A DNA stretch of 7,492 nt, from contig JAFGVG010000228.1 in the NCBI GenBank assembly GCA_016938095.1, positions 1-7,492 of the forward strand, given 5' to 3'. A model generated the notes under the pieces. It searched no databases and was not told the origin of the DNA. It worked only from the letters and a program-made list of their open reading frames with translations. The translations under genes and the position numbers were made by a program. Shown here piece by piece: positions 1 through 5,480 of this stretch. This stretch comes from Bacteroidales bacterium. GTDB lineage: Bacteria > Bacteroidota > Bacteroidia > Bacteroidales > UBA10428. Every line of letters begins with the position of its first letter. Position 1 is the first letter of the stretch.

Positions 1-173
1 AGATTCTGAAAATAGAGGTTGGCGAAACCACTGCCGACGGTAAGTTTTCCATCAGTTGTTTGCGTTGTGTAGGCGCATGCGGACTGGCACCGGTAGTGAT
101 GGTAGGTGAAAAAACCTACGGCAGGGTATCACCCGAAATGGTGAAGGATATCCTCAAGGAATACGAAGAGTAA
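1..173 (+). CDS. NuoE/HydC-like thioredoxin-fold [2Fe-2S] subunit, C-terminal part
   Basis: Only the last 56 codons are present, read from base 3 and ending in TAA at 171-173. The peptide contains CLRCVGACGLAPVVMVG followed by YGRVSPE and a short helical tail. This is the C-terminal half of the 24-kDa (NuoE) family, which binds one [2Fe-2S] cluster and passes electrons from an NADH-oxidising flavoprotein partner. The C-x3-C pair at residues 22 and 26 of the fragment fits the second half of the cluster ligand set; the first C-x4-C pair would lie upstream of the window. Cys19 is an extra cysteine near the pair. The same fold occurs in respiratory complex I, in NAD-linked [FeFe]-hydrogenases (HydC/HndA) and in formate dehydrogenase gamma subunits, so the complex cannot be named from this fragment. 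No gene follows closely, so it is probably the last gene of its operon. Confidence 0.88.
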   Translation, partial: ILKIEVGETTADGKFSISCLRCVGACGLAPVVMVGEKTYGRVSPEMVKDILKEYEE

Positions 174-280
174 CCGGGGGCTGTGTAAAAAATCATTCCC
201 CCATCATTGCGAGGGAGGTACTACCGAAGCAATATCCTAATACACAGCATATTGCTTTACTTCGTTTGCAATAACGCCCT

Positions 281-340
281 GAGCGCTGAACGTAGTCTCT
301 GAATGCTCAGCGTAATCTCTGAATGCTGAGCGTAGTCTCC
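281..340. repeat. Three tandem 20-bp imperfect repeats
   Basis: Units are 281-300, 301-320 and 321-340. All share the core gct(g/c)a(a/g)cgta(g/a)tctc at the same offset within the 20-bp unit. The third unit supplies the left arm of the terminator hairpin at 328-351, so repeat amplification and terminator formation overlap. Confidence 0.75.
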
Positions 341-357
341 CGACTACGCTCTTTTTT
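328..357 (+). terminator. Intrinsic terminator after the NuoE-like gene
   Basis: A perfect 10-bp stem (gagcgtagtc at 328-337, gactacgctc at 342-351) closes a 4-nt loop and is followed at once by six T residues (352-357). This is a standard Rho-independent terminator on the + strand. It lies about 155 nt after the NuoE-like stop codon and inside the palindromic element, so the element appears to provide the transcript end. Confidence 0.7.
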
Positions 358-377
358 ATGACTTTTTACACAACCGC

Positions 378-599
378 TTTGTTTTATCTTTTCGGCATAC
401 TATACAGGCATTTTGTCAGTTATTTACAAGGCGTTTCTGTAAATATTGTAACCCCGCCGGAATGATTTCCGTACTAAAACTTAGATGCCTGAATAACACA
501 AAAGCAGGCGAAGGGGTGACAGCCTACCAAAGCATTAAAAAAGTTTAACGATTTTGATTTGGAATTTTTGATTAATTTTAAATAATAAAACTTGACATT
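378..599. other. Non-coding stretch before the small lipoprotein gene
   Basis: No convincing gene is present. The stretch has one inverted repeat (421-445, listed separately) and a 28-codon frame at 462-548 that lacks a signal, motif or recognisable similarity. The last 60 bases are very A/T-rich. TAATTTTA at about 572-579 is one base from the Bacteroidota -7 consensus TAnnTTTG and may be part of the lipoprotein promoter, but I see no well-spaced -33 element. Confidence 0.4.
421..445. promoter_or_regulatory. 8-bp inverted repeat, possible operator
   Basis: tatttaca at 421-428 and tgtaaata at 438-445 are perfect reverse complements separated by 9 nt. The symmetry resembles a dimeric regulator site or a small A/T-rich hairpin. 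It lies about 155 nt before the lipoprotein start, so a direct promoter role is uncertain. Confidence 0.3.
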
Positions 600-737
600 A
601 TGACAATCAGGAAAGTTTTTGTTTCGCTTGTTGTGTTGGCCTTTCTGGCACTGACAGTTGTTGCCTGCAGCGGCACCAAGAACATTTGCCCGGCATATAC
701 CACCACCGAAGAGGTGACTCCCGGCAGCAACAGTTAA
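600..737 (+). CDS. Small predicted lipoprotein, 45 aa
   Basis: ATG at 600 opens a 45-codon frame ending in TAA at 735-737. The N-terminus is MTIRK, followed by a hydrophobic stretch (residues 6-21) and a lipobox-like VVAC with Cys23. This is the layout of a type II signal peptide; cleavage before Cys23 would leave a 23-residue lipidated peptide beginning CSGTKNICPAY and ending in a Thr/Glu/Ser-rich tail. Cys30 is a second cysteine. Lipid-anchored mini-proteins with a Cys-Pro-Ala-Tyr-like motif occur in Bacteroidota to my knowledge, but I know no function. No Shine-Dalgarno sequence is visible; the leader is A/T-rich, as is usual in the phylum. The gene is short enough to fall below common length cut-offs. 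It lies 77 nt before a barrel protein gene on the same strand, so co-transcription is plausible. The alternative, a chance frame, is unlikely given the complete signal and lipobox. Confidence 0.72.
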   Translation: MTIRKVFVSLVVLAFLALTVVACSGTKNICPAYTTTEEVTPGSNS

Positions 738-745
738 ACCATTTG

Positions 746-790
746 GTTTCGGCACAGATTTTGTGGCCGAAACTGCTGCTATGGGCAGCA
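746..790 (+). other. Two tandem RNA hairpins between the lipoprotein and barrel genes
   Basis: Hairpin 1 pairs gtttcggc (746-753) with gccgaaac (766-773). The stem continues inward through aca/tgt past a one-base bulge, leaving a 5-nt loop. Hairpin 2 begins on the next base: tgctgc (774-779) pairs with gcagca (785-790). Neither is followed by a strong T-run, so a classical terminator is doubtful. The position, 9 nt after one stop codon and 25 nt before the next start, suggests partial termination, transcript processing or control of translation of the GTG-started gene. Confidence 0.5.
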
Positions 791-814
791 TAACAAATTT
801 AACAACATAGTGAA

Positions 815-1618
815 GTGAAAAAGCTTATCAACGTTTTTCTTTTTTTTTCACTTTGCCAGATAACCCTTGGGCAGGGAGAAATTGACACACAAGAGAAGCT
901 GATATTTCAGAACGAACGAAGTGTCTCCCTCACACTTAGCTCTAATGGTTTTGGCGCGGGCTATCGTTTTGGCAAACGCCAGACATACCTGAACAAAACC
1001 ATTTACGATATTGAAATTGCCTATATAAAGCATCCCAAGGAAACCAAGGTTTCACCAAACGCATACTTCTACACCACCAGCCGCAGGTATGTAAACGGAA
1101 AGCTTAACCTTTTTGTGAATCTCAGGCCTTCCATCGGCATTCAACGCGAATTATTTTCGAAAGAAGACAGGGGCAGCATAGCTGTTAAATACTATTTTGG
1201 AGGGGGCCCCAGCCTGGGTATTGCCAAGCCTGTTTATTACACCATGATCATCGGAACCGAGGATGGTGGCTGGTATACCGTCGACGAAAGATACGAATAC
1301 GTTCAGCACCCTTCGTTTTCCTATGCGATTGCCGGCAGGGCATCCTTCTGGAAAGGGATGGACGAAATATCCGTTTACCCAGGCTTACATGCAAAAGCCG
1401 GGCTTAGTTTTGAATACAGTCAGGTAAACCGCCTGCTCAATGCGCTTGAGATAAGCGCTGCCTTTGATGCATTCAACAAAAAAATTCCCATCATGTTTAC
1501 CGAGCATAACAACCAGTTATTCTTCACCCTGTCATTATCGTATCGCTTTGGCTGGGTTGTGGATGCCAAATACAAACCGCCCCGTATAGACAGGGAAGGA
1601 CAACTCCTTACCGAGTAA
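815..1618 (+). CDS. Predicted outer-membrane beta-barrel protein of unknown function
   Basis: The 267-residue frame starts with GTG at 815. An in-frame stop at 800-802 leaves no upstream ATG, and the GTG gives a good signal peptide: MKK, a hydrophobic stretch at residues 4-18, then TLGQ with likely cleavage near residues 19-20. The mature chain has many alternating polar/hydrophobic strands rich in Gly, Tyr and Phe (for example GFGAGYRFGK, VKYYFGGGPSLG, FFTLSLSYRFGW), typical of small Bacteroidota barrels. A strongly amphipathic strand ending in YRFGW sits near residue 250, and a short charged tail follows, so the final strand is not the extreme C-terminus. I do not recognise a named family. 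Cys14 lies in the signal region but without a proper lipobox, so a lipoprotein is unlikely. The upstream lipoprotein gene could share its transcript; gapA downstream has its own leader. Confidence 0.75.
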   Translation: MKKLINVFLFFSLCQITLGQGEIDTQEKLIFQNERSVSLTLSSNGFGAGYRFGKRQTYLNKTIYDIEIAYIKHPKETKVSPNAYFYTTSRRYVNGKLNLFVNLRPSIGIQRELFSKEDRGSIAVKYYFGGGPSLGIAKPVYYTMIIGTEDGGWYTVDERYEYVQHPSFSYAIAGRASFWKGMDEISVYPGLHAKAGLSFEYSQVNRLLNALEISAAFDAFNKKIPIMFTEHNNQLFFTLSLSYRFGWVVDAKYKPPRIDREGQLLTE

Positions 1619-1654
1619 GCAAAACATCCTATTTTTTTTCTAAAACAGAGAATT

Positions 1655-1684
1655 TTACTAACTTCGCCGCGAAGAAGTTAGTAA
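1655..1684. promoter_or_regulatory. Inverted repeat overlapping a promoter-like site before gapA
   Basis: ttactaacttc (1655-1665) and gaagttagtaa (1674-1684) are perfect 11-bp reverse complements around an 8-nt spacer. TAACTTCG at 1659-1666 lies within the left arm and is one base from the Bacteroidota -7 consensus TAnnTTTG. No T-run follows directly, so this is less likely to be the terminator of the preceding gene. It may be an operator over the gapA promoter or a 5' leader hairpin about 40 nt before the start codon. A clear -33 element is not visible. Confidence 0.45.
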
Positions 1685-1724
1685 GTATTTTCTCTTTTTA
1701 TAACCAATTAATTAACATATAAAT

Positions 1725-2732
1725 ATGGCTAAAATTAAAGTAGGTATTAATGGTTTCGGCAGAATCGGCCGTCTTGCCTTTAGGGCTTCCACACTCCGCA
1801 ACGATATTGAAATTGTTGGTATCAACGACCTTATCGATGTTGAATACATGGCATACATGCTTCGGTACGACACCGTTCATGGCGGTTTTAAAGGCGATAT
1901 TGAAGTAAAAGACGGTAAACTCGTTGTTAATGGCAACGCCATTCGCGTTACAGCTGAAAAAGATCCGGCTAACCTGAAATGGAACGAAGTGGGCGCAGAA
2001 TATGTAATTGAATCAACCGGTTTATTCCTTACTCGCGAAAAAGCTGAATCACACATCAAAGCCGGTGCCAAACGCGTAATAATGTCGGCACCCTCCAAAG
2101 ATGACACCCCTATGTTTGTTTACGGTGTTAACCACAATATCTATAGCAGGGAAATGGACATTATTTCCAATGCATCCTGCACCACCAACTGCCTTGCTCC
2201 TGTTACCAAGGTATTGCACGATAATTTCGGCATTGTCGAAGGTCTGATGACTACCATTCACTCCACAACAGCCACACAGAAAACGGTTGACGGTCCTTCA
2301 GTAAAGGACTGGAGAGGTGGCCGCGCCGCTGCAGGGAATATCATTCCTTCATCAACAGGCGCCGCCAAAGCGGTTACCAAGGTTATTCCCGAACTGAAGG
2401 GTAAACTTACCGGTATGGCATTCAGGGTTCCCACCCTTAATGTTTCGGTGGTTGATCTAACCTGCAGGCTCGATAAAGCAACCGATTACGAAACCATTAA
2501 GGCTACCATGAAAAAAGCCTCTGAAACCACACTTAAAGGAATCCTCGGTTATACCGAAGAAGATGTGGTATCAAGCGATTTTATTGGCGAAGCACGTACA
2601 TCGGTCTTTGATGCCAAAGCTGGTATTATGCTGAATGCCAATTTTGTAAAGGTAGTTGCCTGGTATGACAATGAATGGGGTTATTCAAGCAAGCTGCTCG
2701 ATATGATTGTATACATGAACACGGTGAAATAA
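1725..2732 (+). CDS. gapA: Type I glyceraldehyde-3-phosphate dehydrogenase
   Basis: This complete 335-residue enzyme, the usual length for the family, converts glyceraldehyde 3-phosphate, NAD+ and phosphate to 1,3-bisphosphoglycerate in the cytosol, reversibly. The N-terminal Rossmann motif NGFGRIGR is at residues 9-16. Asp35, after the second strand (GIND), favours NAD over NADP in this family. The catalytic nucleophile Cys152 lies in SNASCTTNC (148-156), and His179 in TTIHS activates it. Other conserved segments are DGPS, the WRGGRAA loop, STGAAKAV, AFRVPT and the C-terminal WYDNEWGYS. Starting at the ATG gives MAKIKVGINGFG, the normal family N-terminus. The gene stands alone: a leader with an inverted repeat precedes it and a strong terminator follows 25 nt after the stop. 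Nothing in it looks truncated or foreign. Confidence 0.97.
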   Translation: MAKIKVGINGFGRIGRLAFRASTLRNDIEIVGINDLIDVEYMAYMLRYDTVHGGFKGDIEVKDGKLVVNGNAIRVTAEKDPANLKWNEVGAEYVIESTGLFLTREKAESHIKAGAKRVIMSAPSKDDTPMFVYGVNHNIYSREMDIISNASCTTNCLAPVTKVLHDNFGIVEGLMTTIHSTTATQKTVDGPSVKDWRGGRAAAGNIIPSSTGAAKAVTKVIPELKGKLTGMAFRVPTLNVSVVDLTCRLDKATDYETIKATMKKASETTLKGILGYTEEDVVSSDFIGEARTSVFDAKAGIMLNANFVKVVAWYDNEWGYSSKLLDMIVYMNTVK

Positions 2733-2757
2733 GTTCACCTGCTTTTAAAGCTTTAAT

Positions 2758-2798
2758 AAAACGTTCCGGCACCTATTTGTCCGGAACGTTTTTTTTTT
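2758..2798 (+). terminator. Strong intrinsic terminator after gapA, probably bidirectional
   Basis: aaaacgttccgg (2758-2769) and ccggaacgtttt (2781-2792) form a perfect 12-bp stem around an 11-nt loop, with ten T residues at 2789-2798. On the minus strand the same stem is followed by TTTTATT, so it can also end transcripts of the convergent SiaC-like gene. The T-run meets that gene's stop codon at 2798-2800. Confidence 0.93.
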
Positions 2799-3175
2799 CA
2801 GATATATTCGATCAGTTTAAAGGGCATTTTAACCGTGTTTCGGTAATGCTCTCCCAGGCTGAAGATAGCCTCGTCATCCTCCTCGTAATACCAGTTGATC
2901 GAACAAAGCTTGCCCTCGTCGTGTTTCTTTTTCAATATCCTGAAAATACCGAGCAGGTATTTCGATGAGCCGCTGTTTACATATTCGAGACTCAGTTCAA
3001 AACTGGTAGTTTCCACCGGGTGCTTGAAATATTCTTCGAGCCAATCGATCAACGGGTCAAAAAAATCACCCGGATTCTCGGGGATGGATCGGCCTTCGAT
3101 CTTCATCACCCCGGTTACTGGATCAAAATTGACCGCTGGTGTATTGGATGTTTTTTTGATGTTCAGTTCTTTCAT
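2798..3175 (-). CDS. SiaC-like regulatory phosphoprotein (DUF1987 family)
   Basis: The predicted 125-residue cytosolic protein starts at ATG 3175; a TTG two codons upstream (3181) is an alternative start. Family hallmarks are NTPAVNFDP (11-19), a turn with GRSIPEN (28-34), FFDPLIDWLEEYF (38-50), LEYVNSGSSKYLL (63-75) and INWYYEEDDE (93-102). In Pseudomonas aeruginosa, SiaC is phosphorylated on Thr68 by SiaB, dephosphorylated by SiaA, and in its unphosphorylated form activates the diguanylate cyclase SiaD. Here the Ser68/Ser70/Ser71 cluster occupies the corresponding strand-helix junction and is the likely phosphosite; that placement is my inference. No SiaA, SiaB or cyclase gene is in the window. 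The gene begins 20 nt after the permease stop codon and is probably co-transcribed with it. Its partner in this organism is unknown. Confidence 0.88.
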   Translation of the reverse strand: MKELNIKKTSNTPAVNFDPVTGVMKIEGRSIPENPGDFFDPLIDWLEEYFKHPVETTSFELSLEYVNSGSSKYLLGIFRILKKKHDEGKLCSINWYYEEDDEAIFSLGEHYRNTVKMPFKLIEYI

Positions 3176-3195
3176 ATGCAATCACATTATTGGGT

Positions 3196-4452
3196 TTATT
3201 CGTATCGTAAGGCAACTATCGGATCGAGCCGCGAAGCCCTTTGTGCAGGATAATATCCCGAGACCAGTCCGACCAGGAAACACAACAAAACACCGGCTAT
3301 CATCCATACCCAGGGTATCAGAAAATCCGACTTCATGATCAGCGACACGATATTTCCGATCAGAATCCCCAGTACAATGCCCAACAGGCCACCAAACTGA
3401 CAAATGAGGATGGCCTCAAATAAAAACTGCTGACGGATGGTACGGCTGCGGGCGCCAATGGCCTTTCGGATACCAATTTCGGTAGTCCGCTCGGTAACCG
3501 AAACCAGCATGATATTCATCAACCCGATGGCAGCGCCAACCAGCGTTACCACGCCAATAATGGTGGCCGCTACCAACACAATGCTGATCAGATCCTTGAA
3601 AATATCCGACAGAAAATCACTTTTTACGATGTTAAAATCAGTTTCGTCAATGACTTCCAACCTGCGAACTGACCTAAACAGCGCCTCGGAATAGCCTTCG
3701 GCAAACTCGGCCATCGCCTCGTTGTCGGGGGTAATGTTAATGGAATAATCCTGCTGAGGGGACGGAAAATATTGCCGCACGTTGGTAAAAGGAACGAGGC
3801 ACATGTTATCGCTGCTGTTCACGGCCGATCCTTTTTTCTTCAGTATGCCAACCACCTGGTATCTTCCTCCACCTATGGTAATGCGCTTGTTCAATGCCTC
3901 TTCCTTACTCCTGAAGAGTTTAGTTGCAATATCACTGCCAATCAGCACCACACTTCTGTTCATCAGCACATCGTGGTAAGATAGTCCCCTTCCCAGTTCC
4001 ACTTCAAAACCGGCGGTGTGCAAATAGTCCTCATCCGCACCGATAACCGTTACATTGGGATGCGTTTTTGCTGACCTGAATTTTACCGTGGCCATGCCGG
4101 TGGCTGTTGTATAAACCGACACCCTGGCCGGAAAATCAAATCGTCTTTTAAAATCGCGGGCCTGCTTATAGGTGATATAAGGATGGTTCTTTTTGCGGTA
4201 ACGGTTGTTGCCCACCTGAACGGTAAAGCCACGGCTTTCGATGGAAAAGGTGTTGGCCCCCATGGCTGCAAACTGCCTGGTAATGGTATTTTTTATCGAA
4301 TCGATGGAAGTGAGAATTCCTACCAGTGCCATAATGCCAAAAGCAATGATCAGCATGGTAAGCACGGAGCGTAACATGTTGGTCCGGATGGAAACCACCG
4401 ACACCCTGAAATTCTCAACCAACGAAGCATTTAACATTTGCCTTTTCATCAT
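3196..4452 (-). CDS. MacB/FtsX-type ABC transporter permease
   Basis: The 418-residue protein (from ATG 4452) has the MacB-type plan: one N-terminal membrane helix (about 27-48, in RSVLTMLIIAFGIMALVG), a large extracytoplasmic MacB_PCD-like domain (about 50-285), then three C-terminal helices (about 288-317, 343-372 and 380-398). The loop TERTTEIGIRKAIGAR (about 320-335) is the conserved coupling segment facing the ATPase, and the C-terminus YYPAQRASRLDPIVALRYE is typical. Such permeases couple ATP hydrolysis to periplasmic movement, often with a TolC-like channel and an adaptor, in efflux, lipoprotein release or cell-wall control. No ATPase or adaptor lies within the window, and the substrate cannot be inferred. 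A GTG at 4473 would add seven residues; I prefer ATG 4452, the first of two adjacent ATGs. A good promoter lies about 65 nt upstream, and the SiaC-like gene follows. Confidence 0.93.
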   Translation of the reverse strand: MMKRQMLNASLVENFRVSVVSIRTNMLRSVLTMLIIAFGIMALVGILTSIDSIKNTITRQFAAMGANTFSIESRGFTVQVGNNRYRKKNHPYITYKQARDFKRRFDFPARVSVYTTATGMATVKFRSAKTHPNVTVIGADEDYLHTAGFEVELGRGLSYHDVLMNRSVVLIGSDIATKLFRSKEEALNKRITIGGGRYQVVGILKKKGSAVNSSDNMCLVPFTNVRQYFPSPQQDYSINITPDNEAMAEFAEGYSEALFRSVRRLEVIDETDFNIVKSDFLSDIFKDLISIVLVAATIIGVVTLVGAAIGLMNIMLVSVTERTTEIGIRKAIGARSRTIRQQFLFEAILICQFGGLLGIVLGILIGNIVSLIMKSDFLIPWVWMIAGVLLCFLVGLVSGYYPAQRASRLDPIVALRYE

Positions 4453-4514
4453 TGAGGAAATAAAATTAACCACAAAATAAATGAATGATCATCAAGGTTA
4501 TGATAAATTATGAA

Positions 4515-4545
4515 CAAATTTAGTCATCGGTTGGTAAATCCCAAG
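4515..4545 (-). promoter_or_regulatory. Bacteroidota-type promoter for the permease/SiaC unit
   Basis: Read on the minus strand, CTTG (4545-4542), a 19-nt spacer and TAAATTTG (4522-4515) match the TTTG-N19-TAnnTTTG consensus used by the Bacteroidota primary sigma factor; the -7 element is perfect. The start site would be near 4508-4510, giving a leader of about 55 nt to ATG 4452. A 9-bp direct repeat, caaggttat, flanks the promoter at 4493-4501 and 4546-4554. Confidence 0.65.
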
Positions 4546-4572
4546 CAAGGTTATTCCAAAGTATTCGGGTAA

Positions 4573-4586
4573 TTTTACCGGTAAAA
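4573..4586. promoter_or_regulatory. 14-bp perfect palindrome before the nitroreductase gene
   Basis: ttttaccggtaaaa is fully self-complementary and ends 9 nt before the nitroreductase ATG. It overlaps TAATTTTA (4570-4577), one base from the TAnnTTTG -7 consensus. The position suggests an operator for a dimeric repressor, or a sequence that influences translation start. No regulator gene is next to it. Confidence 0.4.
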
Positions 4587-4595
4587 ATAATAACC

Positions 4596-5369
4596 ATGCT
4601 CAATACTATTTTCACACATCGCAGTATTCGTAAATTTACCGCTGAAGCTGTCGAAAAGACAGTGCTTGATGATATTTTAAAGGCAGGCACCAGGGCCGCC
4701 AATACCGGTAATATGCAGGTATACAGTATTGTTGTCACACAGGACCCGCAAATAAAGCAAAAGCTCTGGGAGGCCCATTTCAGGCAAAACATGGTATTAC
4801 AGGCTCCTGTTGTGCTTACCTTCTGTGCCGATTTCAACCGTTTTAACAAATGGTGCAGGCTCAGAAAAGCCGAACCCGGGTACGACAATTTCCTGTCGTT
4901 TATGACGGGCGCCATTGACGCCCTGCTGGCTGCCCAAAACTGTGTACTGGCTGCTGAAGCGCACGGACTGGGTACCTGTTACCTGGGCACTACCACCTAT
5001 AATGCCGATCAGCTGATTGATATATTGAACCTGCCCGAGTCGGTTGTTCCCGTAACCACCGTCGTCATAGGACATGTAGCCGAATTGCCTGAACTGACCG
5101 ACAGGTTGCCTGTGGAGGCTGTTGTTCATGCCGAGCAGTATAATCAGTATACACCCGGTGATATCGACCGGCTTTATGCCGAAAAAGAAGCCCTGCCACT
5201 TACCAAAGCCCTGCTGGCAGAAAACCAGTTGGAAACGCTGGCACAGATCTTTACCCAAAAACGATATACACGAAAGGACAACGTAACCTTTTCAAACAAG
5301 TACCTGAAGGTTATTGAGGAGCAGGGGTTTATGAATAACAGCGACAAGGGACAAGGGACAAGTCAATGA
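4596..5369 (+). CDS. Nitroreductase-family FMN-dependent NAD(P)H oxidoreductase
   Basis: The 257-residue protein has the nitroreductase fold. The N-terminal THRSIRKF (7-14) supplies the Arg/Ser contacts to the FMN phosphate, and AGTRAANTGNMQ (about 31-42) is the next FMN-binding segment. The stretch AAQNCVLAAEAHGLGTCYLG (about 111-130) carries the conserved second flavin-binding glycines. Size and layout fit the NfsA-like branch, which reduces nitroaromatics, quinones or flavins with two electrons; the natural substrate is unknown. The C-terminal region has the KRYTRKDN...FSNKYL segment that I associate with Bacteroidota members. The last nine residues (SDKGQGTSQ) come largely from a heptamer repeat and probably are not part of the conserved fold. 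The gene diverges from the permease, and a 14-bp palindrome lies directly before its start. Confidence 0.9.
   Translation: MLNTIFTHRSIRKFTAEAVEKTVLDDILKAGTRAANTGNMQVYSIVVTQDPQIKQKLWEAHFRQNMVLQAPVVLTFCADFNRFNKWCRLRKAEPGYDNFLSFMTGAIDALLAAQNCVLAAEAHGLGTCYLGTTTYNADQLIDILNLPESVVPVTTVVIGHVAELPELTDRLPVEAVVHAEQYNQYTPGDIDRLYAEKEALPLTKALLAENQLETLAQIFTQKRYTRKDNVTFSNKYLKVIEEQGFMNNSDKGQGTSQ
5343..5363. repeat. Heptamer tandem repeat (gacaagg x3) inside the nitroreductase 3' end
   Basis: Units gacaagg (5343-5349), gacaagg (5350-5356) and gacaagt (5357-5363) run in phase with no spacer. They encode DKGQGTS just before the stop codon. Because 7 is not a multiple of 3, gain or loss of one unit would change the frame of the tail and the stop used. 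Confidence 0.8.
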
Positions 5370-5396
5370 AATAATGAAAAAATGAAGAAATGAAAT
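5365..5396. repeat. Octamer tandem repeat (aatgaaan x4)
   Basis: Four consecutive 8-bp units (aatgaaat, aatgaaaa, aatgaaga, aatgaaat) begin one base after the heptamer run. The first unit contains the nitroreductase stop codon (TGA, 5367-5369). On the minus strand the tract is T-rich and precedes nothing recognisable. Confidence 0.7.
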
Positions 5397-5405
5397 AATA
5401 TTTAA

Positions 5406-5474
5406 TTACACTGAGAGCCTGCCTGCCGAAGCCTCGGCGCAGGCAGGTGAGTCGAAGCATGGCGTGTAGTGTAA
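5406..5474. repeat. Nested palindromic repeat element
   Basis: ttacact (5406-5412) and agtgtaa (5468-5474) form an outer inverted repeat. Inside, cctgcctgccga (5418-5429) pairs with tcgg-cg-caggcagg (5434-5447) as a 12-bp GC-rich stem with a 2-nt bulge and a 4-nt loop. The bases on either side, actgag and gagtcgaag, resemble two halves of a common dispersed bacterial repeat, which suggests that the GC-rich palindrome was inserted into an older repeat; that is inference. No T-run follows, so it is not a clear terminator for the nitroreductase gene. Confidence 0.6.
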
Positions 5475-5480
5475 CAGGGT

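Larger units (their letters stand above)
177..377. repeat. Palindromic MITE-like intergenic element
   Basis: The ends form a terminal inverted repeat: 179-195 (ggctgtgtaaaaaatca) matches the reverse complement of 359-375 at 15 of 17 positions, with patchy extension to 177 and 377. Inside is a second inverted repeat: aagcaatat at 227-235 pairs with atattgctt at 249-257, and attgc at 206-210 pairs with gcaat at 268-272. A triple 20-bp repeat and a terminator hairpin fill the right half. No reading frame or transposase is present and I see no target-site duplication. The attgcgagg...gaagcaat pattern resembles dispersed repeats I know from Bacteroidota and other bacterial genomes. Whether the whole 200 bp moves as a unit is inference. 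Confidence 0.6.

Noticed and set aside
177..377. CRISPR array suggested by the repeated 20-bp units
   Set aside because: The units are directly adjacent with no spacers, are imperfect, and no cas gene is present.
462..548. 28-codon frame starting ATG between the repeat element and the lipoprotein gene
   Set aside because: It has no signal, domain or recognisable motif, and frames this short are expected by chance.
474..791. Minus-strand 105-codon frame across the lipoprotein gene
   Set aside because: It is antisense to the lipoprotein frame, which has a full signal and lipobox, and its own translation is low-complexity with no recognisable domain.
815..880. Lipoprotein signal in the barrel protein using Cys14
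   Set aside because: The residue before the cysteine is Leu, so the lipobox is poor, and a standard signal peptidase I site follows at residues 19-20.
1632..1639. Run of eight T residues after the barrel gene as a terminator
   Set aside because: Only a 5-bp stem lies upstream, about 20 nt away, so it is not a convincing intrinsic terminator.
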